Shown here piece by piece: positions 25,830-34,757 of a stretch of DNA of 64,000 bases. Origin of the DNA: Cloacibacillus sp. (GTDB taxonomy: Bacteria; Synergistota; Synergistia; Synergistales; Synergistaceae). Location: positions 7,992-71,991 of the forward strand of contig NZ_JAJBUX010000023.1 in NCBI RefSeq assembly GCF_020860125.1, read 5' to 3'. Numbering within the stretch: position 1 is the first letter of the stretch; every line of letters begins with the position of its first letter. Under the pieces are notes generated by a model. It made no database searches and was not told where the DNA came from. It saw only the letters and a program-made list of their open reading frames with translations. The translations under genes were made by a program, and so were the position numbers.

Positions 25830-28800
25830 ATGGATAAGCCTTTCGTACACCTTCACGTACATAGTGAATATAGTCTGCTCGACGGGGCCAATAAGTGTTC
25901 CGATCTCGCGGTGGCGACGCGCAGCATGGGGATGGATTCCGTCGCTTTGACGGACCATGGAGTGATGTTCGGCTGCGTGGAATTTTATAATAAATGCAAC
26001 GAGGCTGGCGTAAAGCCGATAATTGGCTGTGAGGTCTACGTGGACCCCAACGGTCATACCTGCCGCGAGGGAAAGAATCAGAACCACCTGATACTGCTCG
26101 CCGAGAATGAAGAGGGATATTATAACCTCACCAAGCTCGTTTCGATCGCCAACACCGACGGCTTTTACTACAAGCCGCGAATCGACCATGAACTGCTCGC
26201 GCGGTACAGCAAAGGGCTGATCTGCTCCTCCGCCTGTCTTGGCGGCGAGATACCGCAGTTTATCATACAGAACAATATCGATGCCGCCTACGAGCGCGCT
26301 CAGCTTTATCTGGACATTATGGGCAAGGACAATTTCTTTCTGGAGATACAGTCGAACATCATTCCGGAGCAGGCCATTGTGAACAAGACGCTTGTCGAGA
26401 TGTCTAAAAAGCTCGATATACCGCTTATCGCCACAAACGACGCGCACTATCTGAAACGCGAGGACGCGGAATGGCACGATATCCTGCTCTGCGTGCAGAC
26501 AGGGAGCATCGTCACTGACGAGAAGCGTTACCGCTTCACGGGCAGCGACTATTACTTCCGTTCGCCGGAGGAGATGTGGGAGATATTCGGCGGCGAACTG
26601 CCGGATTCTCTGATCAATACACAGAGGATAGCCGACCGCTGCGAAGTCAAACTGAAGACGGGCCATTACTACCTGCCTGAATTTCCCCTGCCACCGGGAG
26701 AGACGCTCTCGACGCACCTGCGCAAGCTGGCCGCTGAGGGGCTTCGCCGCAGGCTGAAGACGGAGGAGCCGCCGCGGGAGTATCTGGAGCGCCTCGAATA
26801 TGAGCTGGGGATAATAGAGCAGATGGAGTTCCCAGGCTATTTCTGCATCGTCTCCGATATCATCGTGGCGGCCAAGGCCCGTGATATACCGATCGGGCCC
26901 GGACGCGGTTCTGCGGCGGGATCGCTTGTCGCCTATTCCCTGGGGATAACCGACCTTGACCCGATAAGATACAATCTGCTCTTTGAACGTTTTCTCAACC
27001 CGGAACGCATAAGCATGCCCGATATCGATACCGACGTCTCCGATAAGGGACGTGAAGAGCTGATCGCCTATATTGTTGAGAAATACGGCACGGACCATGT
27101 CTCACAGATCATAACCTTTGGACGGATGAAGAGCCGCGGCGCGATAAAAGACGTCGGCCGCGCGCTGAATATTCCGATCGCCGAGGTAAACGCGATAGCG
27201 AAGCTGATCCCCGCGATGCCGACGCCGGAGATAAAGAATATCAAGGGGGCGCTTGAACATGTGCCGGACCTCAAGACTGCTTACGAGAGCAAACCGGAGA
27301 TAAAAAAGCTCGTCGATACGGCAATGCACATCGAGGGGCTCGCGCGCCACTGTTCGCAGCACGCCGCCGGCGTGGTCATCACGCCAAAACCGACGAGCGA
27401 TATGGTGCCGGTGCGTAAATTCGGCGAAAATCAGGTCGCGACGCAGTATTCTATGGAGCCCGTTGAAAAGCTGGGGCTCGTAAAGATGGACTTCCTCGGC
27501 CTCCGCACCCTCTCGGTGCTTGACGGCGCGGTGAAGAATATCGAGGCCAACGGCAAGGGCAAGATCGACCTCAACGAAATACCGATCGACGACGCCAAGA
27601 CCTACGACATGCTGCAGCGTGGGGATACGCTGGGGGTATTCCAGCTTGAATCCTCCGGCATGACGGCTCTGGTGCGCCGTCTGCGCCCGGACTGCTTCGA
27701 GGATATGATCGCGCTTGTCGCGCTCTACCGCCCCGGTCCGCTGGAGAGCGGCATGGTCGACACCTACGTCAAGTGCAAACACGGCGAGGACACGGTGCAC
27801 TATCTGCACCCGAAGCTCGAACCATACATGAAGGACACCTACGGAGTCATCCTCTACCAGGAGCAGGTCATGCAGAGCGCGCAGGCGCTCGCGGGCTATA
27901 CGCTCGGGGAGGCGGACCTGCTGCGCCGCGCGATGGGTAAGAAGAAAAAAGAGGTCATGGAACAGGAGCGCGTAAAGTTTGTCGACGGAGCCGTGAAAAA
28001 CGGCGTCGACGCCTCGAACGCTGGCAACATCTTCGACATCATCGAAAAGTTCGCCGGCTACGGCTTCAATAAGTCGCACAGCGCCGCCTACGGGCTCATC
28101 GCCTACTGGACCGCCTGGCTCAAGGCGAACTACGGGCCTGAATACCTCGCCTCCTACCTTTCGAGCCTCATCGGGTCGAAGATGGATGTCCTCGGCCAGT
28201 ACATACGAAGCGTAAGGAATGCCGGGTATCCGGTCCTTCCCCCGGACATAAACGAATCACGCGAGGACTTTACCGTCGTCGGAGAGGTCATCAGGCTGGG
28301 ACTCTCAGCGATCGCGAAGGTCGGCGACGCGGCCGTCGCGAACATCATTGAGAGCCGCGCAAAGGCGGGAAATTTTACCTCCTTCTGGGACTTCCTCACA
28401 AAGATAGATACGCGGCAGGTCAACAAAGGCGTTATCGAAAATCTCATCAAGTCGGGGGCCTTCGACAGCCTCGAACCAAACCGCGCGCGGCTTCTGGCCG
28501 CGGTGCCGCAGTTTGTCGAGCAGGCTTCACGCCAGGCGCAGAACACGAATCAGGCCTCGCTCTTCGGCGAAGAGGACGAAGAATACCTCATGCCGGAGAT
28601 GCCGGAGGTCGAAGATTTCAACGAACGCCAGAAACTCGACCTTGAGAAGGAGAGTATGGGGCTCTATATTTCCGGCCACCCATTCGACCATTACGAGGGG
28701 CAGGTTTCGCCCTATATTACCTGTCCGATAAGCGAACTGGGCCGCTGGCAGTCTCACCAGCCCGCGGTGACCGCTGGGCTTCTCTCAAGCGTCGCGGAAA

Positions 28801-29246
28801 AGTTCAGCAAGACTTCGGGCAATCCGTACGGCACCGCCGTCTTTGAGGACAACAACGGCACCGTCGACGTGCTGATCTTCGGTAGCCGCTGGCCGCAGTT
28901 CAAACCGATATTGCAGGTGGGCTCGCTCTACTTCCTGAAAGGCAAGCCGCGCGAGGACCGCGGAATATCCATAATGGCCGATGACATCTTCACGGAGGAC
29001 GAGTATAAGGATAAGCTGGAGCGCCGCGCGATCGTGACGGTCGAGTGCGACGGCCTCTCCGATAAATTTTACGAGGGGATGTTCCGGGTACTGACGAAAC
29101 ACCAGGGAAAGAGCGAGATCATCCTCAAACTGGTCGGTTCCGAAGAGACTACCGTCTCGCTTATAAAGAGGATAAAGATAAACGTGACGAAGGAGTTAAA
29201 AGAAGAGCTGACCGAGTATTCAAACGGATTGGTAAGCTGCATTTGA
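25830..29246 (+). CDS. dnaE: DNA polymerase III alpha subunit
   Basis: 1138 residues. The N-terminal PHP domain starts with HLHVHSEYSLLDGA (about residues 7-20). The C-family polymerase palm has the catalytic PDIDTD at about 395-400. GRGSAAGSLVAYSLGI, GYGFNKSHSAAY, the beta-clamp-binding region and an OB-fold (AGLLSSVAEKFSKTSGNPYGTAVFED) follow in the usual order. It is the replicative polymerase, with dnaX directly upstream. Length is normal for the DnaE1 type. Confidence 0.97.
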   Translation: MDKPFVHLHVHSEYSLLDGANKCSDLAVATRSMGMDSVALTDHGVMFGCVEFYNKCNEAGVKPIIGCEVYVDPNGHTCREGKNQNHLILLAENEEGYYNLTKLVSIANTDGFYYKPRIDHELLARYSKGLICSSACLGGEIPQFIIQNNIDAAYERAQLYLDIMGKDNFFLEIQSNIIPEQAIVNKTLVEMSKKLDIPLIATNDAHYLKREDAEWHDILLCVQTGSIVTDEKRYRFTGSDYYFRSPEEMWEIFGGELPDSLINTQRIADRCEVKLKTGHYYLPEFPLPPGETLSTHLRKLAAEGLRRRLKTEEPPREYLERLEYELGIIEQMEFPGYFCIVSDIIVAAKARDIPIGPGRGSAAGSLVAYSLGITDLDPIRYNLLFERFLNPERISMPDIDTDVSDKGREELIAYIVEKYGTDHVSQIITFGRMKSRGAIKDVGRALNIPIAEVNAIAKLIPAMPTPEIKNIKGALEHVPDLKTAYESKPEIKKLVDTAMHIEGLARHCSQHAAGVVITPKPTSDMVPVRKFGENQVATQYSMEPVEKLGLVKMDFLGLRTLSVLDGAVKNIEANGKGKIDLNEIPIDDAKTYDMLQRGDTLGVFQLESSGMTALVRRLRPDCFEDMIALVALYRPGPLESGMVDTYVKCKHGEDTVHYLHPKLEPYMKDTYGVILYQEQVMQSAQALAGYTLGEADLLRRAMGKKKKEVMEQERVKFVDGAVKNGVDASNAGNIFDIIEKFAGYGFNKSHSAAYGLIAYWTAWLKANYGPEYLASYLSSLIGSKMDVLGQYIRSVRNAGYPVLPPDINESREDFTVVGEVIRLGLSAIAKVGDAAVANIIESRAKAGNFTSFWDFLTKIDTRQVNKGVIENLIKSGAFDSLEPNRARLLAAVPQFVEQASRQAQNTNQASLFGEEDEEYLMPEMPEVEDFNERQKLDLEKESMGLYISGHPFDHYEGQVSPYITCPISELGRWQSHQPAVTAGLLSSVAEKFSKTSGNPYGTAVFEDNNGTVDVLIFGSRWPQFKPILQVGSLYFLKGKPREDRGISIMADDIFTEDEYKDKLERRAIVTVECDGLSDKFYEGMFRVLTKHQGKSEIILKLVGSEETTVSLIKRIKINVTKELKEELTEYSNGLVSCI

Positions 29247-29266
29247 TAAAGGGAATGCGGTTATAG

Positions 29267-29299
29267 GCGGCAGCCGGTCTTGTTGAGACGAGCTGCCGC
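29267..29299 (+). other. Strong hairpin between dnaE and mtrB
   Basis: GCGGCAGC (29267-29274) pairs with GCTGCCGC (29292-29299), with a further GTCT/AGAC inside. No T-run follows, so it is not a simple terminator. A purine-rich stretch with several GAG triplets (29312-29325) lies between it and the mtrB start. Confidence 0.6.
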
Positions 29300-29325
29300 T
29301 GGATAAGAAAAGAGGAGAGAGTGAG

Positions 29326-29559
29326 ATGGCTGAGAACGGACAGACGGTGGGAGAATATATCGCCGTGAAGGCGCTGGAAAACGGGGTCACCGTCACCGGC
29401 GTTACCCGCGGCGCGGAAAATAGATTTCTTCACACGGAGAAGCTTGAAGAGGGCGAGGTTTGGATCGCCCAGTTCACGGAACATATATCGGCGATGAAGA
29501 TACGCGGTCACGCAAAGGTGATAACGGCTCACGGAGAGATAGAGAGCGGAAAGAATTAA
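29326..29559 (+). CDS. mtrB: trp RNA-binding attenuation protein (TRAP) homologue
   Basis: 77 residues, aligning from end to end with Bacillus TRAP (75 residues): YIAVKALENGVTVTGVTRG, HTEKLEEGEV and AQFTEHISAMKIRG. The three residues that grip GAG/UAG repeats in Bacillus (Lys37, Lys56, Arg58) are present as Lys39, Lys58 and Arg60, and the Thr/Gln/Ser residues that bind tryptophan lie in intact blocks. TRAP forms an 11-mer ring that binds RNA when loaded with tryptophan. No trp genes are in the window, so its target here is unknown. It sits between dnaE and pyk, 14 bp before the latter. Its own ribosome-site region has several GAG triplets, which might allow self-binding. Confidence 0.93.
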   Translation: MAENGQTVGEYIAVKALENGVTVTGVTRGAENRFLHTEKLEEGEVWIAQFTEHISAMKIRGHAKVITAHGEIESGKN

Positions 29560-29573
29560 GGAAGGTAAGACAA

Positions 29574-31331
29574 ATGGATAAAATGGAACGCAAGGTAAAA
29601 ATAGTATGCACGATCGGCCCCGCCTGTTGGGAATATGAAACCCTCATCAAGGTGGCGGAGGCCGGAATGAACGTTGCACGTCTCAACTTCAGCCACGGAG
29701 ATTATGACTCGCACGAGCGGACGCTGAATAACGTCCGCGCCGTGGAGCAGGAACGGCAGATGCCGATCGCCGTGCTGCTCGATACAAAAGGCCCCGAGAT
29801 ACGCACGGGAGAAGTGCCCGGACATGGTAAGGTGACGCTGGAGGCCGACGACCTTTTTACCCTCTTCTTTGACAAGCGGGAGGGCGACGAGCACGGCGTA
29901 TATGTCGATTATCCGCCGCTCGCCAATGAGGTGAAGAGGGGACAGTCCATCTTCATCGACGACGGTGCGATAAATCTAGAGGTCGAAGAGGCGACGCCGG
30001 AGGGCGTCGTCTGCCGCGTGATCGTCGGCGGCGAACTTGGAGAACACAAGGGCATCAATGTTCCGGGAGCAAACCTCTCCGTTCCGACGCTTACGGAGAA
30101 AGATGTCGCGGACCTGCGCTGGGGCGCGGCCCACGAGGTGGACTATGTGGCGGTCTCCTTTGTCCGCAACAAGGAGGACATCATCGAAGTGCGCCGTATC
30201 CTCGAGGGGGCTGGCGCGAACGCGAAGATAATCGCGAAGATGGAGACGCGTCAGTCGGTGGAAAATATCGATGAGATACTTTCGGTCGTCGACGGCATGA
30301 TGGTGGCGCGCGGAGACCTCGGCGTTGAGATGAATACGGAAGACGTGCCGATGGTCCAGAAGGAGATCATCGAGAAGTGCCGCGTGCAGGGCAAGCCCGT
30401 GATCGTCGCGACCCAGATGCTTGATTCGATGATACGCAACCCGCGCCCGACGCGCGCCGAGGCGAACGACGTGGCCAACGCGGTAATCGATGGAGCGGAC
30501 GCCGTCATGCTCTCCGGTGAAACTGCGGGAGGAAAGTATCCCGTCGAAGCGGTTGAGACGATGCAGCGGATAATTATCCGCACCGAGAGAGACACCGAGC
30601 TCTGGCGCAGAAAGCCGCGCACGATCCCGCAGGTCTGCGAAACGGCCGACGCCGTGAGCCACGCGGCGCGCGACATCGCGAAAGAGGTCCGGGCGGCGGC
30701 GATAGTGTCGCTGACTTCGAGCGGCGGCACCGCGCGGATGGTGAGCAAGTACCGTCTGCCCTGCCCGATAATCGCAATGACGCCCTCGCTCTCCATTTGG
30801 CGGCAGCTCTCCCTTATTTGGGGCGTGACTCCCTGCATCTGCCCGATAACCCCTGAACTTGAAAAGTCGGTCGAGAACGCCATATCGCTAATAAAGAGGG
30901 AGGCGCTGGTCGAGAGCGGAGACAATATCGTCATCACCTCCGGCGTACCTCTCGGCGAGCCGGGAAGCACAAACATGCTGAACGTCCTGCGGATCGGTAA
31001 CGTCATCGGCAAGGGGATGTCCCTCGTCCGTAAACGGCTGACGGCGCCGGTCTGCCGCGCTGAGACGCCCGAAGAGGCGGTCGCGAAGATCAGCGAGGAC
31101 AAGATCCTGGTAATAAAGAAGAGCACGAAGGAGTATATCCCAGCGCTTGAAGTGGCGGGAGCGATAATCACGGAAGAAAACGGCCTGACCTCTCATGCCG
31201 GCGTCATATCGCTGAACAGGGGCGTACCCTGTATCACTGGTGTCTCCGACATCATGGACCGGGTGGAGGACGGCATGATCATAACGGTGGACGGGATACC
31301 GGGATTGGTCTATATGGGAAGAGCCTACTGA
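29574..31331 (+). CDS. pyk: Pyruvate kinase with C-terminal PEP-utilising domain
   Basis: 585 residues from the ATG at 29574 (ribosome site AGGAAGG). The barrel core starts KVKIVCTIGPA and has LDTKGPEIRTG, the active-site IIAKMETRQ and VARGDLGVEM. The allosteric C domain follows. An extra domain from about residue 500 (ILVIKKSTKEYIPAL, GLTSHAGVISLNRGVPCITG) is the swivelling phosphohistidine-type domain, as in the 585-residue Bacillus enzymes, though the histidine's role in pyruvate kinases is not settled. It makes ATP and pyruvate from PEP. Its TGA overlaps the nfo ATG in TGATG. Confidence 0.96.
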   Translation: MDKMERKVKIVCTIGPACWEYETLIKVAEAGMNVARLNFSHGDYDSHERTLNNVRAVEQERQMPIAVLLDTKGPEIRTGEVPGHGKVTLEADDLFTLFFDKREGDEHGVYVDYPPLANEVKRGQSIFIDDGAINLEVEEATPEGVVCRVIVGGELGEHKGINVPGANLSVPTLTEKDVADLRWGAAHEVDYVAVSFVRNKEDIIEVRRILEGAGANAKIIAKMETRQSVENIDEILSVVDGMMVARGDLGVEMNTEDVPMVQKEIIEKCRVQGKPVIVATQMLDSMIRNPRPTRAEANDVANAVIDGADAVMLSGETAGGKYPVEAVETMQRIIIRTERDTELWRRKPRTIPQVCETADAVSHAARDIAKEVRAAAIVSLTSSGGTARMVSKYRLPCPIIAMTPSLSIWRQLSLIWGVTPCICPITPELEKSVENAISLIKREALVESGDNIVITSGVPLGEPGSTNMLNVLRIGNVIGKGMSLVRKRLTAPVCRAETPEEAVAKISEDKILVIKKSTKEYIPALEVAGAIITEENGLTSHAGVISLNRGVPCITGVSDIMDRVEDGMIITVDGIPGLVYMGRAY

Positions 31332-32176
31332 TGGCCCGTATCGGGACCCACGTCTCGGTAGCCGGCGGACTGGACAAAGCCTTTGCGCGCGCGGACGCCC
31401 TGGGCTGCGAGTCGATGCAGATATTCACGCGCAGCCAGCGCCAGTGGCAGAGCCGGCCGGTCTCTCTCCAGGAGGCGGAGGACTTCTACCGCGCCTGGCA
31501 GGGATCCTCCGTGGAGACCGTCGTCTCCCATGCCTCGTATCTGATAAATATCGCCTCCTTGGACGCGGAGATGCTCGCCAAAAGCAGGCGGGCCCTGCGC
31601 GAGGAGACGGAGCGTTGTCACCAGCTGGGAATAACGGATATCGTGCTCCACCCCGGATTTGCGAAAGAGGCGACCATGGAGGAGGCGATCGGCGGCATAG
31701 TCGATTCGCTGCTCTGGCTCTTTGAAGATACGCAGGGTTACAGGGTGCGCATACTGCTTGAGACGATGGCGGGCCAGGGCACGGTGATCGGCGCCGATTT
31801 CGCCCATTTCGCGCGGATCGGCGAGATGATGAACTGGCATCCCCGCCTCGCCTTCTGCGTGGACACCTGCCACGTATTCGCGGCTGGCTACGACCTTCGC
31901 TCCGCGGAGGCCTACGAGCGGTTTATCTCGCTCATCGACAAGCATATCGGGACGGATAACGTTCTCTGCTGGCATCTCAACGACAGCAAGGCCGCAAAGG
32001 GGACGCACCTTGACCGCCACGCCCATCTGGGCGAGGGCGAGATCGGTCTGCATCCATTCGCGCTGCTGATGAACGACGACCGTTTTGAGAATATCCCGAC
32101 CATTCTTGAGACGCCAAAGGAGGGCGTCGGGGACGTTGGAAATCTCGCGTTCCTGCGAAAGGTCCGCGGCGAATGA
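31331..32176 (+). CDS. nfo: Deoxyribonuclease IV (endonuclease IV)
   Basis: 281 residues, a normal AP-endonuclease-2 barrel: IGTHVSVAGGLDKAF, VSHASYLINIAS, LHPGF, ILLETMAGQG, CVDTCHVFAAGYD, HLNDSK and ILETPK carry the zinc ligands and catalytic residues in family order. It cuts 5' of abasic sites in base-excision repair. It overlaps pyk by one base, so expression is coupled. Confidence 0.96.
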   Translation: MARIGTHVSVAGGLDKAFARADALGCESMQIFTRSQRQWQSRPVSLQEAEDFYRAWQGSSVETVVSHASYLINIASLDAEMLAKSRRALREETERCHQLGITDIVLHPGFAKEATMEEAIGGIVDSLLWLFEDTQGYRVRILLETMAGQGTVIGADFAHFARIGEMMNWHPRLAFCVDTCHVFAAGYDLRSAEAYERFISLIDKHIGTDNVLCWHLNDSKAAKGTHLDRHAHLGEGEIGLHPFALLMNDDRFENIPTILETPKEGVGDVGNLAFLRKVRGE

Positions 32177-32276
32177 TTGTCGCTGCCGAATATGGTACCG
32201 TATGATTAATAGGACGTCATTGTGAAATTTGCGCTATAATTTAATTTATAACAGATAAACGAAAAGGGGTGAGCCC

Positions 32277-33104
32277 TTGGCTTTTTTTGACCTGCGATGG
32301 CAGGATTTTCTTGACATCCTGATAGTCGCCTTTTTGATCTACAGAGTCCTTATGCTGCTCGTCGGCACGCGCGCGATGCAGCTTCTGCGCGGAGTGCTTA
32401 TCATCGGCTTTATCGGCGCGGTGGCGAATATCCTTGAGCTGCGCAGCCTCTCCTGGATCATCGGGAAGATGCTTGGCGCCTTTATAATAGTCGTGCCGGT
32501 ACTATTTCAGCCGGAGCTGCGCCACATGCTGGAGGAACTCGGCAAAGGCCATCTCTGGAAGGTGGGCAGAAATGAAGAGGACATCGACCTGCGGGCCGAA
32601 CAGCTCTCAAAGGCGCTGACCTACTGCAAATCGCAGCGCATCGGCGCGCTCTGCGTGCTCCAGCGCGATACGAGCCTTAAGGAGGTTTGGCGTACCGCCG
32701 TTATGCTCAAGGCCGATATCACGGAGGAGCTGCTTATATCTATCTTCTGGCCCGGCACGCCACTCCACGACGGCGCGGTGGTGATGGACCAGCAGAGTAT
32801 CGTCGCCGCCGGCTGCTATCTGCCGCTGACGGAGAAGACGGATATTTCCCGGTGGTACGGCACGCGTCACCGCGCGGCGCTGGGCGTCACCGAAATGTCC
32901 GACGCGATCGCCCTTGTAGTCTCGGAGGAGCGCGGAGAGATAACGGCCGCCGTCGCGGGCCACTTCTCCAAGCCGCTCAGCGAGGCGCAGCTGAAAAAGA
33001 TCTGCAACCACTATTTCAGCTTTGAAAGCAAAGAGAGCAATTTTATGGACCGTCTGCGGGAAGAGATACAGCAGCAGTGGGCGGGAGGCGATAAAAATGT
33101 CTGA
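32277..33104 (+). CDS. cdaA: Diadenylate cyclase CdaA
   Basis: 275 residues. Three N-terminal membrane helices (about 10-85) precede the DAC domain with DGA at 165-167 and RHR at 197-199, the signature that binds ATP and makes cyclic di-AMP. It starts with TTG behind AAAAGGGGTG; no in-frame ATG or GTG precedes it closely. A TATAAT at 32235-32240 is a possible -10 box. It overlaps cdaR by eight bases and is followed by glmM, the conserved cdaA-cdaR-glmM arrangement that ties c-di-AMP to wall synthesis. Confidence 0.95.
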   Translation: MAFFDLRWQDFLDILIVAFLIYRVLMLLVGTRAMQLLRGVLIIGFIGAVANILELRSLSWIIGKMLGAFIIVVPVLFQPELRHMLEELGKGHLWKVGRNEEDIDLRAEQLSKALTYCKSQRIGALCVLQRDTSLKEVWRTAVMLKADITEELLISIFWPGTPLHDGAVVMDQQSIVAAGCYLPLTEKTDISRWYGTRHRAALGVTEMSDAIALVVSEERGEITAAVAGHFSKPLSEAQLKKICNHYFSFESKESNFMDRLREEIQQQWAGGDKNV

Positions 33105-34431
33105 CAGAAGAAGAATGATCGAAGCGTATATAATCAGGAAACTGCGGGCCGTAAACGATAGGCTTGTAAGCCTGAGCGATAAATTCGACTACAAGGGAGA
33201 GTCCGTCTTTCAGTCGAAGATATTCCTTGTCGGCGTGTCGATCTTTATCTCCGTCCTGCTGTGGGCCTTCGTCGCTCTTGACGGAAACTCGGACGCGGCG
33301 CGCACCGTAAGCGCAAATATCAAATATATAAACCTTCCGCGGGGCTTTTCTATCTACGCACCGACGAGGAAGGTTGAGCTGCGTATCGTTGGCAAGATAA
33401 ATATGCTCTCCAGCGTGCAGGCCTCGGATATTGTCGCCGAGGTGGACCTCGCGAATCTGCAGGCGGGAAAATATAATCTGCCGATCCGGCTTGAGGCGCC
33501 GTCGTTCGCGCGTATCCGCAGCTGGCAGCCTTCGGTAGCGGAAGTGGAGATATACCGTCATGTCGAACGTACTCTCGCCATTACCCCCAAGACGGAGGGA
33601 ACCGCTCCCGAGGGGATGGTCGTAAGTTCGGTGAAGCTCGATCCTGACAATGCGGTGATCAGCGGTCCAGAAAACGAGGTGCTTGCCGTGCAGGGGCTGG
33701 AGGCGGCTGTGCCGCTGGACAAGCTGGATGCCGATGGCAAGATGAGGGCTCAGATCGTTTTCAAGACAGCGGGAGATATGCAGTCTGTTCCCCTATCTCA
33801 GAACCGCAGGCTCACAGTCTCCCCGACTGAGACTAACGCCGTCGTTGCCTTCGAGAACGAGATAGTGGGTGAGAGAATCCCCGTCAAGGTCTCTGTCGTC
33901 GGACAGCCCCAGGAGGGGCTGCAGGTGGAGTCGATAAAGGTGATCCCGGACAGTGTCTCCATCCGCGGCAGAAGCACCGCGGTCAAAAAGATGCAGTCGT
34001 TGGTGCTGCCGCCGGTAGATATATCGGGGCTGGATCAGAACATCCAGCTCATGATACCGATGCAGCCGGCGGAGATCGACCCCGATGTTGAAATAACCGG
34101 TACTGACCGCGCGCGGGTCGAGATCCGCCTCTCAAAGAAGATGGGCGTTAAGACCTTTACGAACGTTCCTCTCATCGTTGAGGGAGCCGAGCCCGGCAAA
34201 GAATGGAAGGTCTCCCCGCACAGCGTCAGCGTAACGATCGAGGGGCCGCAGATCGCGATAGATACGCTTGGCGGTTCTTCCGTCGCTCCCTGCGAGCTCT
34301 ACATAGACGTCTCAAATATAGTCTCGAAGCAGATGGAGCTGCCGGTGCTCGTAAAGAACCTTAAGAAGGATTTTCAGGTGGTGCAGATAGAGCCGGAACA
34401 GATACTGGTGACGGCCGTAGACGAACAATAG
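33097..34431 (+). CDS. cdaR: CdaR (YbbR-domain) regulator of CdaA
   Basis: 444 residues from the ATG at 33097 (ribosome site GGGAGG), overlapping the cdaA end. A single membrane segment (about residues 40-60, FLVGVSIFISVLLWAFVAL) is followed by about four extracytoplasmic YbbR repeats, each recognisable by VSVxGP/SIRGR-like turns (ITPKTEGTAPEGM, VKVSVVGQPQEGL, VSVTIEGPQ). The protein binds CdaA in the membrane and tunes its activity. Confidence 0.92.
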   Translation: MSDRRRMIEAYIIRKLRAVNDRLVSLSDKFDYKGESVFQSKIFLVGVSIFISVLLWAFVALDGNSDAARTVSANIKYINLPRGFSIYAPTRKVELRIVGKINMLSSVQASDIVAEVDLANLQAGKYNLPIRLEAPSFARIRSWQPSVAEVEIYRHVERTLAITPKTEGTAPEGMVVSSVKLDPDNAVISGPENEVLAVQGLEAAVPLDKLDADGKMRAQIVFKTAGDMQSVPLSQNRRLTVSPTETNAVVAFENEIVGERIPVKVSVVGQPQEGLQVESIKVIPDSVSIRGRSTAVKKMQSLVLPPVDISGLDQNIQLMIPMQPAEIDPDVEITGTDRARVEIRLSKKMGVKTFTNVPLIVEGAEPGKEWKVSPHSVSVTIEGPQIAIDTLGGSSVAPCELYIDVSNIVSKQMELPVLVKNLKKDFQVVQIEPEQILVTAVDEQ

Positions 34432-34757
34432 TGATCCGCCGGCTGCCGTAGCGGCATACGCGCCGTGGCATGTGCCGTACGCGGTTTTCGATATGCCGGT
34501 ACGCGGTGGGGATACGCTCCCTAATCATGAGACAGGCGCAGATAGGTTGCATGTTGATGGATAGACCTGATATATCCCAGCGGAAGCCTTAGATTTTTCG
34601 CCCGCTTTCTAGTGTAAAGCCGGAGATTTTGGTTCTTAATTTGCTGCCAGCATAATGGACTGCTGGTTTTCCCAAATCTTCGCGGATCGAAGGATTATAA
34701 GTTTTTTATTTCACATATAAGTTTCATATAACTTTTAGAGGGGAGTTTTTACACAAG
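34432..34757. other. Gene-free region before glmM with short G+C-rich repeats
   Basis: 326 bp without a convincing gene. The first 80 bp hold inverted pieces (TGCCG/CGGCA at 34444-34456, GGCA/TGCC near 34467) and two similar units GCCGTACGCGGT (34474-34485) and GCCGGTACGCGGT (34495-34507). The last 70 bp are A+T-rich and likely hold the glmM promoter, ending in the ribosome site AGAGGGGAG. Confidence 0.4.

Noticed and set aside
25776..28079. Two long minus-strand open frames opposite dnaE (440 and 325 codons)
   Set aside because: Same antisense-shadow effect; no ribosome site or family match, and dnaE is intact.
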